From positions 41,595,859-41,659,858 of the forward strand of contig NC_085868.1 in the NCBI RefSeq assembly GCF_034702125.1: a stretch of 64,000 bases of DNA, given 5' to 3'. Both the position numbers and the translations under genes were made by a program. This document shows, one piece after another, positions 19,495 to 31,100 of this stretch (the stretch's first letter is position 1; the number at the start of each line of letters is the position of its first letter). The notes beneath the pieces are model-generated. The model searched no databases and was not told where the DNA came from. It saw only the letters and a program-made list of their open reading frames with translations. This stretch comes from Engraulis encrasicolus. Taxonomy: Eukaryota > Chordata > Actinopteri > Clupeiformes > Engraulidae.

Positions 19495-19650
19495 TACCGA
19501 AGATACAGTACGGTAGCGTTGTGCTTATTGGACCGCCCCCTAAGCTCAGCGCCATCGTACTATGCTGAACTAATGTGTTGACTAGGAGGTGGCAAGTTCG
19601 CGGCCCCGAGGGGAACGAGCAGTGTGGGAACACCTCAGTTGCGTGTGCTT
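19495..19650 (-). mobile_element. tRNA-like SINE, second family
   Basis: The reverse complement reads GAGGTGTTCCCACACTGC ... GGGGCCGCGAACTTGCCACC, matching 46395-46605 and 9205-9425. Confidence 0.5.
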
Positions 19651-19729
19651 GTGTGTCCGTGTGTGTCCGTGTGTAGTAGTGCACTATTATGAACTGAGAC
19701 ATTTTGTATGAAGCTAAATTAGCTTGGCT

Positions 19730-19745
19730 AATAAATACAAATAAA
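19730..19745 (+). terminator. Candidate METTL21A poly(A) signals
   Basis: AATAAA at 19730-19735 and again at 19740-19745, about 690 nt after the stop. They are the first canonical hexamers seen downstream on the plus strand. Confidence 0.45.
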
Positions 19746-19759
19746 ATGTTTTTATCCAA

Positions 19760-20478
19760 ACTAATCAAGTCCTTATTTCACCTATAAACATATTGCATTT
19801 AGCATTCATGGAATCCATACAAGGGTTTTGACTGATTTTGACAATTGAACCGTAGACTGACACAGGATGAAGGATGACTTGCACAATGAAATCATGATGA
19901 CGTGTTTTGAAGTGAAGAACTGTTAAGCCGAAAATTGACTAATCAGTTTAGATCTGCCAGATGTATTCACTTAGCCTGGCAAACCAGCCTGAATGTGAGA
20001 TTAAATGTGAATATTTAGTCTGGCCCCGATCAATGAGACATCAGAAGATTGTTGATGGGAACAACCTGTTGTTTTTCAAACTGTGCAGGCCTATGTGCCT
20101 ATTGGCCTACGCTTTGTCTTCACTCCCTCAAAACTCTGTCTGCTGTGCTTTGCATCCAAAGATTCAAAAGAAATCCCCTGCGGTGTGATTGGTCTGACAA
20201 TTTCAGGGCATGGAGCATTATCCGAGGCTAGACCCACTCACAGGCCAAAATAATTTTAACCGCTGGCGGGTGTGGCTAGTTTACTAGGCTAGTATTCACT
20301 TGGAAAATGAACTGAATGTGGGGTAATTGTGCAAACTGTGGGCTACTTGTATTTATTGTACATGTGCACAGGACATTTGGAATTTGAGTGGGAAAGAGAC
20401 AGGGTAGACTCAAACCTGGCTTCTCAGCATAGGCATACAAGCCCATATGTTATGGCATTAAGCAAAGCACCTCTCCTG
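19760..20478. other. Nothing recognised
   Basis: Unique-looking sequence between METTL21A and the next MITE. The short open frames have no familiar motif. Confidence 0.3.
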
Positions 20479-20605
20479 GGGTGCATTTCTCGAAAGCGTA
20501 GTTGTTTGTCAGTTAGCAACTTTGGAAGTTGGCAATGGGAAATTGCAATGCAAACAGCAAAGTAGCTGATGTAGTTAGTAACTATGGTTTTGAGAAATGC
20601 ACCCC
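20479..20605. mobile_element. Short palindromic MITE (GGGGTGCATTTCTC)
   Basis: GGGGTGCATTTCTCGAAAG and TTTTGAGAAATGCACCCC are inverted termini around GTTAGCAACTTTGGAAGTTG. Same family as 5940-6072 and 60827-60956. Confidence 0.7.
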
Positions 20606-21741
20606 TTGTTAACTGTGACTTCAGCCCTGTGAGATACAGTAGGCCTTCTCAATGCCATGGTCAGTCTCCACGGTGACACACCCTTGAATTGGCTGGCCAA
20701 AACTTCATTGACGTCTGTGGACGCGTTGTCCCAAACAACCACCTAAAATGTTTGCAATGCACCTCACTTTAACTCCTCCTCCACACCTCACTTGATGGGC
20801 TACGTAGGTGAAACTGGTGCGAGCTCATCGTCTCGTGCAAATTTGTGGCCTACTTTAAATGTGCCGTGTTTAGCACCAACCACGCCTTGATGGCGAGTTC
20901 TCATTGACGTAGTGTTGCTGATGCCAAAGAAATACAAAATTCAAAGAAATGTTTTAATATCAAATGAAACCGTGTCAAATGTTTCCAAAATCACCAACAA
21001 TAATATACATTATATTTGAAATAAAAACATTAAGTTATTATGGAATGCCATCATTGGCATTTTTTCATTACATTTCATAGCATGACATGTCGGCAGTGTC
21101 CACACGCTGGCCCAACTTAACCTTCAGTGCAGAGGCTCAGCATTGATGCCCGTTGTATGTGAGCCGTCTTCTGGATAAGCTGAAAGTGGCAAGAAAAAGG
21201 AGACATTAACGCACTAATACAGAATGTGTGGCTTTGGGTACAAGTCAATATTTGTCCTCAACTCCTTTTCTGTGGCCTCAGGTCTTGTGACGCAAGGCTG
21301 ATCCCTAGATGCGATGAAGTTGGTACGAACTACCAAGAAACTGAGTAACTGTTTCTTGAAACAGTGAACCAACAAATCCATGACTGATTTCTTGAAATAG
21401 CATTAGCCTGACTGTAATAGGCGTTTTAGGCATCAATGGGTTAAGATAGGCAGAGGTAGTGAACACTACTGACAGGCTACGGATATAACCAATTTCCTCG
21501 GGAAGTAGGTGGCCTATGTCTAGGGCTAGGCAAGCGGATTCAGTCAATTCATTGTGAAAACACCCTGGATTATTGGATTTGTATGTTACCTGCATACAAA
21601 ACACTAGTCATCTAAGGGAGTAGAATAATCTAAATAACGGTGATTACTTCCCTTGACACAATATACTGCTGATGGCGAGGAAGGAACGGTGTCTGTTGGT
21701 TGGCAATCGCCATTAAAGCGCTTGATTGAAGGAACAGACGG
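20606..21741. other. Gene-free stretch
   Basis: Contains only a fragment of the TTAACCCATTGATGCC MITE terminus at about 21426-21445. No gene is supported. Confidence 0.3.
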
Positions 21742-21916
21742 CAGTGTTGCCAGATTGCAATTGGGCTACTTGAGATGGCCATTTGGCATTTTTTTCTGCC
21801 GTTTTATGCCCATAGAAATCAATGTAATTTGTTGACATTGGGCGGAATTTAGCACATTTCGGCGGTTTTTGAGAACCTTTTGGGCGGAATTTGATCAGAC
21901 GCATCTGGCAACACTG
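21742..21916. mobile_element. hAT-type MITE (CAGTGTTGCCAGAT)
   Basis: Ends CAGTGTTGCCAGAT and ATCTGGCAACACTG are inverted. The flank is ACAGACGG (21734-21741) / ACAGAAGG (21917-21924), a 7/8 TSD. Confidence 0.8.
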
Positions 21917-22769
21917 ACAGAAGGAACTTTTGTTTTTTAAACACATAGGAAGCCTCGCCTGCAATAGATAGGTTTCCCATTTACAAACATTTGTGCTGTG
22001 AGGAGGGGCAAGATACTAGGCAGCCAATCACGTGAGCGCATTTTTTGAGTGACAGCAGTTTCTAAACAATCAGAGGTTGCAGAGAGACCCTCAGCTGCAC
22101 ACGCAGACAAGAATGTTTGTAAATGGGGAAACCAACCTGTGTATACATTTTTGTTTGGTTTAAGAGCAAGTTACCTGGGTGATATCCCACTTTCATTAGA
22201 AGAGCCTTCACTGAGAGAATTCACTGATATTCCTCCTGAAACAATAAAACAACATGATCATCATTTATAACGGAATAATAACAAAATAATATAAATATAA
22301 AATTCTTAGGAGAATTGGATTTTTGGGTGAAAAGTAACCACCCACCTTTCGCTTTAAGATTATCAAGCCGCCTTTTCTGAAATAAAAGTGTGACAACATA
22401 CAATTAACATAACACATAATGAAACATTTACATAAGGCATAATGAAAGATTTACTACTTGTAGCAAATGTACATTATCTTCAAAATGGCGCTTTTGCACA
22501 CCTCTGTAGTTGCAGAGGAGCGAAAGACATTATCCCAGTGGGGTCATCATTCAAGCATGAAGAAATTCTGCACACTGTCCATTCCACCAGCAAACTTTAA
22601 TACAACGTTTTGGTCGTCCAACCATAGTCAGGTTTACCCTCACCAGCAAACCTGCACCATTAATCTTTAATGCAACGTTTCGGTCATCCGCCCTTCTTTG
22701 GTCAAATGACTGAAACTTTGTATTAAAGTTTGCTGGTTTAATGGGACAATGTGTGGGATTTCTTTACAC

Positions 22770-23131
22770 TTAAAGGTGCACTGTGTAGAATGTGGCCAGA
22801 ATGGGAACTGCAGCTATGCTGCTCATTGAGACTGTGCTGGCTATTACCAAATTTGATCTTTTCATTAATATTTACTAAATAATAAACCAGTATTTACTAG
22901 TATAACCAAAGTACAGTAAGTTTTGCAGCTAAAAATGTCTATTTCTGGAAATTACAAATGGCGGACCATGGAGAAGATCCCCCTTTTCATGTATGAAAAG
23001 TGCAATTTTCCCAGTCATAATGAAAGCTTAGAATTTGGTGGTGGTGGTAAGTATTCATGAAAAAGGTAACATTTGTGAATAGGCAGCATAAATTCTGGAA
23101 ATAAACTACAACAAATATGAGGTGCACCTTT
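22770..23131. mobile_element. MITE (AAAGGTGCACTGTGTA family)
   Basis: Starts AAAGGTGCACTGTGTAGAAT and ends GAGGTGCACCTTTAA. The core has GGAGAAGATCCCCCTTTTCA and a GGAAATTACAAATGGCGGAC segment. Relatives: 33105-33360, 52120-53290 (interrupted) and 55827-56193. Confidence 0.75.
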
Positions 23132-23138
23132 AAATGTA

Positions 23139-24562
23139 CAGTGAGGAGAATAAGTATTTGATCCATTGCTGATTTTGTTGGTTTGCCCACTAATAAAGAC
23201 ATGATCATTCTATAATATTAATGATAAAATGTATTCTAATATGGAGAGACAGAATATCAAAAAGAAAATCCAGAAAATAACTTTGAAGAATATATTTTAA
23301 TTGATCTGTATTCCATTGAGGAAAATAAGTATTTGACCCCTCTAGTCAAAGAAGACAAAATACTTGGTGGCAAAGCCCTTGTTTTCTCATTCAGAGGTCA
23401 GATGTTTCTTTCAGTTAATGACAATGTTTGTGGATATATTAGAAATGATTTTTCCACTTTTCTTTGCAGATCATCTCTAAATCATTTAAGTTTTATGACT
23501 GTAGCTTGGCAAATGGGATCTTTTGTCCCCTTCACAGGATTATTATAGGGTTAATGTTTGGAAACTGTCTAGGCCACTTCATGACCTTAATGTGCTTCTG
23601 CTTGAGCTACTCTTTCGTTGCTTGGGCTGTATGTTATGGATTATTATCATATTGGGAGGCCAATCCATGACCCACCTTCAGTCTAGTGGTGATGCAGCAT
23701 TGTACGTTTACATGTCTCCCTTCATCCATTCCTTGACGATGTGAAGTTGTCCTGTGTCTTGGCCAGACAAACAACCTCAAAACATAATGTTACCACTTTC
23801 ATGTATGATGTGGGAGAAGGTGTTGTTCTTGTTATCATAGGCAGCATTTCTCTTCCTCCTAACAGATTGAGTTGTGTTAATGCCAAACAGTTTGATTTTG
23901 GTGTTATCTGATTCCAGCACCTTCCAATCATATCCTAATCCAGTTTGATGTTCATTGGCGAACTTCAGGTGAGCCTGAACAGGTTCCTTCTGAAGCAGGG
24001 GTACCATACATGCACTGCAGGATTTTAATCCGTTGTGGTATTAAGTGTTTCCAATAGTTTTCTTAGTGATTGAGGTCCCAGCTGCCTTGAGATCATTTCC
24101 TAGCTCCTCCCATACAGTTTTAAGGTGCTTCATCTCTTTTTTTCTGGTTATTAAACTCCCACAAGGTCAAATCTTGTATGGAACCACAGACAGGCCTAAG
24201 ATTGATGATTGATGATCATTTTGTATGTCCTAAAATTGGGAAGAAATGCACCAACAGCTTGCTCCTTAATATCTAGGAGCCCATTTCAGCCTGGTTGAGT
24301 TCTAAAATCTTGTCCCTGACATCCTTTGACAGCTTTTTGGTCTGTCCCATGTTGGCGAGTTTAGTTTGAAATATAAATCAATTAATGAAATATAAATCAA
24401 TTAATATATATTCTTTAGAGTTAATTTCTGGATTTTCTTTTTGATATTCTGTCTCATCATATTATAATACATATTATCATTAACATGAAAGACTGGTCAT
24501 GTCTTTATTAGTGGGCAAACCAAAAAAATCAGCAAGGGATCAAATACTTATTCTCCTCACTG
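23139..24562. mobile_element. Tc1-like transposon, degenerate
   Basis: Terminal inverted repeats CAGTGAGGAGAATAAGTATT and AATACTTATTCTCCTCACTG are flanked by TA dinucleotides, the Tc1/mariner target. At 1424 bp the length fits a full element. The middle has no intact transposase frame, so it is a dead copy. It lies directly beyond the 3' end of HJURP. Confidence 0.9.
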
Positions 24563-24938
24563 TACATAATCTACCAACACCAACCAGACCTCATTGAGCT
24601 TTTTCCCCCTACAAACTATGAATCAAGCGAAAGGGAGTTTTTCCTCACCCCTGATGCCACCAGGGGCCGCATCTGAGCGCCCAAATTCAGTGTGACTATC
24701 TATGACTTCTGCTAGACCCAGCCACTATGGACCTTACGCCTCTAAGAATCCTGGTCCCAACCTACGTGGACCTTATGACTCTACAATCTCTATCTATCTC
24801 TTCTTCCTCTGCCTTCTTGCTATTTCTGCCTCTCCTCTCTACCTCTCCTTTTAAATCCATCTCTAACAATGAGGTTTTTTTCCCATTTGTTAAGCACTTT
24901 GAGTTGCATGCCTTGTATGATACAGTGCTATACAAATA
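24563..24938. repeat. SINE/LINE-tail-like repeat
   Basis: GCGAAAGGGAGTTTTTCCTC, CCACCAGGGGCCGCATC and TAAGCACTTTGAGTTGCATG ... GTGCTATACAAATACAATT are pieces of a repeat common in fish genomes. It runs directly into the (ATT)n tract. Confidence 0.6.
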
Positions 24939-24940
24939 CA

Positions 24941-25013
<73 letters not shown>
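24939..25013. repeat. (ATT)n microsatellite
   Basis: About 25 ATT units. On the minus strand they read (AAT/TAA)n and provide the first in-frame stop after HJURP exon 14. Confidence 0.95.
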
Positions 25014-25015
<2 letters not shown>

Positions 25016-25181
25016 ACGTGCCAGCAAGGTCTCTTACCCAGTCCGAGGTGATCGGGGAGCCAGACCTGGAGCCTCGTCCAGCCCTGGAGAGTCTCCTGGC
25101 AGCCATGAGGAGCCTGGGGCTGGGGCAGTGGTGGAGCAGGAGCGCTATACTGTGGCGACGCCGGCTCTCCTCTGGGTAGTG
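25011..25181 (-). CDS. hjurp: HJURP exon 14, last exon found
   Basis: Acceptor CTCTCTGCAG. Encodes HYPEESRRRHSIALLLHHCP ... RRLSRAGRGSRSGSPITSDW. A strong donor GG|GTAAGAG lies at 25037-25036. If it is unused, translation adds VRDLAGTC and stops at TAA (25013-25011) at the edge of the (TAA)n microsatellite. I could not identify a further exon, so the true C-terminus is open. Confidence 0.6.
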
Positions 25182-28100
25182 CTGCAGAGAGTCAGAGAAT
25201 GGGTGCATCCCAATATGTGACCTTGCCTCCTCCACTTGCCTCCTCCACTTGTTTCTCGTCATGATGACATCACTGACAACAGCATTATATTTCAATATCT
25301 TGCAAAAGCTCAATTGTAAAGTCTTTTTCTCATTTGCAATTGGGATGGTGAATGAAAAACAGTCCCTCAAAAGTTGTTGTGGCGAGGCTGACAGCTGGGA
25401 AACTTTATCGTTTTCTCCACGGAGGAGGGGCCAGGAGGCGGGACGAGGAGACAAGCACAAGTGGAGGAGGCAAGGACACATATTGGGATGCACCCAATGA
25501 ATGCACATCAGTAACAGAGGTGCTAGAACAAACAATCATCTCATAGAAGAGCCTGGAGCCCAGACTACTAGTTGATTTAATGATTGCTGTAACAGGCCTA
25601 CCTTTGGCGGATCATTCTCCACAGTGGCCATCGCATCCTCCTCCTCTTCCTCATCTTCATTGTCGTCCTCCACTCCCCAATACTGCGGCTCGTGGTGTGA
25701 CTGCGCAGAGTCGCTGCGAGCCTTTGACTGTGGGCATACGTAAGAGGGTGGTATGGGATAATGCAACTAGCAACTGGCCTGTTCGGGAGCATACTTACAC
25801 TAAGTCAGTACAGAGCACTCACAATAGAAGAAAGCTATTTTGACATTCAGTAACTTTGGTGGAGAAAGAGAAGGATGAGAAAAACGAAATAAATAATGGT
25901 GTCCAGCAAAGTAACTGACCTGACTCTGGACACCCTCGCGGAAGCGTTTGAGGCTGGGAGAGTGCTGTGATTCAGATGGGATGCGGCGCTTGCTCAGCCG
26001 GTGGTGGGAGAGAGGTGTGAGAGAGAAGTGCTTGAGGTCCAGGTCGGTCCGCACGGAGGAGGAGGAGTGCGCAGGGGAACAGCCGGGCCATGGCTGGCCA
26101 CCACCGCCGATGGGGTTGCGTGGTTGTCCCTAGAAGTGTGCAAAAAAACAAATTGTCATGATGCATCGCAATACTTACTTTCACGACATACTGCATCGAG
26201 TCATGACAATGTATTGCAATACTTATTTTCATGATATATTGCGTCGATTCACGACAATGTGTTGTGATACTTATTTTATTTGACAATATGCTGCATCGAT
26301 TCATGACAATCGATTATTTAATAATCATAAAATTGAATTTGCCTCCGTCTCATATATTTCAGTAGGAAGAGTAGGTAATATTTCTGTTGTAATGGAAGCA
26401 CATGCTAAAATATGCTAAAATGCTTATATAAAAGAAATTGACTTATGAATGTTACACAGCAGCAACTGACAAATGATCTGTATTTTTAGACTCTTAAGTA
26501 AATATCGTACTGCATCGGGATAGTACATGAATCACAACGTATCGTGAATTCATGATAGAATCGCAATGTGGCATTTATATTGTGATGGGCATTGAATCGT
26601 GAGCCCTTTGTATTGCCAATACCCACCCCTAGTTGTCCCGGCGGACAGCTTTCCTGACGAAGTGTCTGGACGCGCCTCAGCAGGCTGGTCTTGCGCTCCG
26701 AATGGAGGCGGCGGCGTCTTCGGACCGGGGTGAGGGAAAGACCCGCCAGCCTGGAACTAGGGATCAATCAATCAATCAATCAGTCAATCTTATTTATATA
26801 GCACATCAATCAGTCAATCTTATTTATATAGCACATCAAGCAGTCAATCTTATTTATAAAGCACATAATTTGTCATTCGATGTGCTAGAAAGTAGAGAAA
26901 GAAGAAAAACTATATTGTATCACTGCAGAAAATGAAATCTTTGCAAATTAGATTATTTTACTTGTTTCAAGCTAAATATAGCTTACAACAAGTAAAAAAA
27001 TATCAAGTAAAAATATCCTGCCCCAAGGACAAATGTTTGAAAACAGTAATAGTTTAATTTCTAGCTCTAAAGTCCATTTAAAAGTACTAGTTATTATGTG
27101 ATTTTTACTTAAAAAATAAGATTTATTAGATGTGTTGGCTTGATACTAGAAGATTTAAAACAAGATACTGTTGGGGCATTTCTAACTTGGACAGGAAGCT
27201 GGTTCCAGCCTTTGGCAGCATAATGACTAAATGCCATTTTCACCCTGTCTGAATTTGACCCTAGTCACAGCCAGTAGAGGAGACTCTGAAGATTTCTTTT
27301 TTGAAAAACAATAATTCTGTATAATTCTGTATAATTCTTGCTGATACCAAGTACCGATACCATACCTTCACCCCCAACATACAATGAGAATAAATGCATA
27401 GCCATAATTTTTCCACCTGTGATATTTGTTTTATTGTCCATTTCCATGTAGATTTAGATGTAGTAAATATATGAGGCGGCTTTCAAGCTTTCAAGTCAAC
27501 AGAACGTGACGAGATGTTGCATTGTTTCGTGTAATGGCAGTATCGGTATCGGCCAGTGTTTGACGAGTACGACGAGTATAATGAGCAAATATCGGGGCCG
27601 ATATCAATACCAGTATCAGGGCCAATATCAATACCAGTATCAGGGCCGATATCGATACCAGTATCGGTATTGGTGCATCCCTACCTGGAGCCACTGGTGG
27701 AGCCAGGAGAGCTGGCTGTTTTGGCTGCGTTGGTGTGGATCAAGGGGAGCCTGGCTCTGGACGTAGGGCTGCTGAGCCCCACTCCAACTCCAACGCCGCT
27801 CGGGGCGCACAGGCAAGTGGAGGAGCCGCTTCTGAGGTTCGGCGAGTCTGACACGCTTTCCTTAAGGCAGATGTACCTGTTAGGGGTTAGGGGTGCAAAT
27901 CACAGCTTGCATGACAATATGATTCGATATCGATTTCTTGAGGCAGCGATTCGTTTATTTTCAGGACTTAAGACCATTGGGCAGGGGCCAGCGATTCGAT
28001 TATTTTCGATACTTAAGAATGCCCCACGATATGCTAGGATTTGATTCGCTCGTCGGCCGTAGGATCAATGCATAGATACATATCGATTATTATTTATTTA

Positions 28101-31100
28101 CATCCCTACCTGTGGTACAGCTCCTGGAACTGCCGGTTGATGTCCTGCATGTTGGACAGTCGACGACCAGGGGAAGAACCAGGGACAGCAGTAGTGGTGG
28201 AGGAGGAGGCCAGAGATGGAGCCACCTGGCGGGCATGGAGGCTGGGGCTGGGGCTGGACCTCCAGCTAGGGCTGTGGAATAAATTGAATTGATATTATTG
28301 CTGTCAAACAATATCAAATTTCATAATATCGAAAACTTCAAAAGGAAAAAGTTAACCGCACACTTGTTTGACTTTATGCTCTTTTATTCAGAGCGAAGTT
28401 TCATAATATCGAATTGAAACAATAATTTTGTCATTTGTTGAGACTGAGCCATTGTGAGCACAGAGCAAACTTGCTACCCAACACTCATGCAGAACACCAC
28501 TGTGTGTTTTTCTATGGCCCTCCACTCACACTGCTGGAGGGAGGGAAGATTGTGAATCGTTTAGCACAATTATTTGCCTTTAAAAGAAATACCGTCTAAA
28601 AAAATCGTGATATAAAATATTGACTGAAATAATCGTAATATTGATTTTTCTCATAATCCAGCAACCCTACAGTACCTCCAGCTGGAGTGCAGCGCCCTCT
28701 GGTGGCTTGGTGAGGGCCTGCCGTTCTTCTGGCTTTGGTGATGGTGCATCGAGGATGCCCGGTAGCTCTCAGGGCGTCTGGGCTGCACGGAGGAGGAGGA
28801 GGAGGGGGGCCTTCGGGAAGAGGATCGATGGTTTGCATTTACTGCCAGTTGAGCAGCAATGGCTATATCAAGGCCAATGCAGATAGCAGGGGTGATAGTG
28901 AAAAAAAATCCTGAGCCTGAACTTTTTTCCCTGCTCTAACGACGACGACAAGATATTGCATAGTGACGTAACGTAGGCCTATTTTGACACATTATTCACA
29001 GTTATATATAACAGTTTTAATAGCCTGTGTATGATTGTATGATTATTTTTCAAGCCTGATAGTAGAAGAAAACCCTGAACCTGTAACACTTTCTGAGATA
29101 AGAATAACCTAATGGCTAATTATTATCACTGTTTTTTTTTTGTTGCAAACTCTGTCAAGCCTGAAATCAGGCATGGAGCCTGAATACTACCAGCCCTGAG
29201 ATAGAGAATAACCATACCACATTTACAAAACCAACAATCAGTAAATAAATAGATCAAATATGTTTTTTTTTCAATACATACTAAACAGTTTAGAACCTTT
29301 AATGGTGGGACCTTATCAAAAATATCAACAACAGCATCTTTCTTAAAAACCTGCTGCCTTTTCATTCTCAGTGCAGACTGCAGAGCAAGTTAAAATATGC
29401 TTAATAGATAGAGGGCTACAACAAAAATGACAAAGAGCCTCAAAATCGTGCACTCGTGGGTGAATGTGGTAGAAATCATAGCCTAGATGTTAAAAGAACT
29501 GCAATTTTAACCCGCCCCCGGTTGAAATTAAATGTAGCATTCATGAAAACACAGTATATAGAATCTTCACAATATTGATCAATAAATATGGTTCGTTTTT
29601 GAGCTGAGTTCCAGTAGGCTGTGCTTCCCCTAGCTTCCAATAGGAGTCGCCACTGCAAAGAGGGGGTGCATCTCCAGTTAACAAAAACTACGTCGTAAAT
29701 CTACAATAATTTGTCAGAGGGCACCCTCAACTTCTGTAAAAAAAATGAATGACTGGGTGCGCGATAGAAGGTATCAACTTAAAGAAGAAACATCCTGATG
29801 ATGGCTTAAGAGCTGAAACACGTCTGCTTGTGGACATGGTGGTAATCTATCTATCTAAATAATGAGACGTGTTTCAGCTTGTGAGTGCGGATTAATTTCT
29901 TTAAGTCAATGTACAATAAACCAATACGACACCTTGTGCTTTTGGAAGGGGAGCTGTGGAGCCCGTGGTAGCCTGCAGCCTTTGCAGGGCTGGACTTCCT
30001 GGAAGGGGAGCGACGAGAAGAACTCCTCTGAAGGCAGCCGCCGCCGCCGCCGCCAACACCGCCGCTGCTTGGCCACCACCGCTTGTGTGGGCTGCGATTC
30101 TCCTGCACTGAGGAGGAGGAGGAATAGGAGTAGGGCCTTTTGGACGGGGAACTGTGGAGCCTATAGAAGCCTGAGGGCTTAGCAGGGCTAGACTTGGCAG
30201 GAGAGTGACGAGGAAAATTGCTCTGAAGGCCGCCAACGCCGCTGCTGCTGCTGCTCCTTGGCTGCCACCATCTCTGTTTGTCTGGACTGCGATTCTCCAC
30301 GACGGAAGGACACCAGCTGGCGTCCATGTCCATGCCCACGTCCGGACAGGAGAGTGAAGCAGAGCTGCTGTGCATGTGCATGGCTTCTACAGGGTCTCTC
30401 CTGGACGAGCACCTCACAAGATCTGGCTGTTGGAGAGACGACGTCTGAGGAGGCTGCCAGATGAGAGATAGATAGATTACGTGACATTTCATGAAAAAGA
30501 GCTGACGCTTTTTTATCCAAAGCGACTTACAGTTATTTACATGCTCAAGAGCACCTCAGCCATGGAGTGAGATAGGGAGTGGAAGTGGAAATAATTCGAT
30601 CTCCTTAACCACTAGGCCACATTTATTTGTCTTTCCAGAAACTTGTTCTGTGCCATTGACAGTTACAAAAACAGAAAAAAAACATAAAATACAAATACAA
30701 CCCCATCCCCCCCAACCCAACACCCTCCTCATGACAAAAACACAGCATGACATAGGACAAGACAAAAAACCCTCATATTTTATAGAAGAATACAATGGTA
30801 AAGTGCAGTTATCTTACAGTTGGATTCTTATTCAACGACTGCTGCTGCTGCTGCTGCTGAATGCTGATGATGGGACCTCCTCGGACAGGGGAGCGCCACG
30901 AAGCCTTTTGGTTGGCTGCTGAGGAGGAGGAGTAGCCCGTTTCCTCCTGCATGGCACCCCGCTGAGGATGCGGATAGCGCCAACTCGTGCTCGCTGTCTC
31001 CTCCTGGTGGCGTGGAGAGGGATAGTTTTCGGTTGAACCACCGTAGCCACCGTAGCGATAGCCACGATTGGACGGCGAGTTCTGCAAAGCATCCACTCTG

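Noticed and set aside
23139..24562. Active Tc1 transposase gene
   Set aside because: Ends and TA target are clear but frames are broken throughout; same for 42652-44086.
28841..28850. AG at 28842 (GGCAG|TAAATG) as acceptor of HJURP exon 9
   Set aside because: With the chosen exon 8 donor it gives a wrong frame with early stops. The CGAAG|G acceptor at 28811 restores the SSSSSVQ repeat pattern.
29476..29680. Possible extra HJURP exon after CCCTCTTTGCAG on the minus strand
   Set aside because: The acceptor is good and the frame open for 60 codons, but the content (NATFNFNRG...) is unlike the Ser/Pro-rich neighbours, no matching donor and phase were found, and the context is repeat-like.
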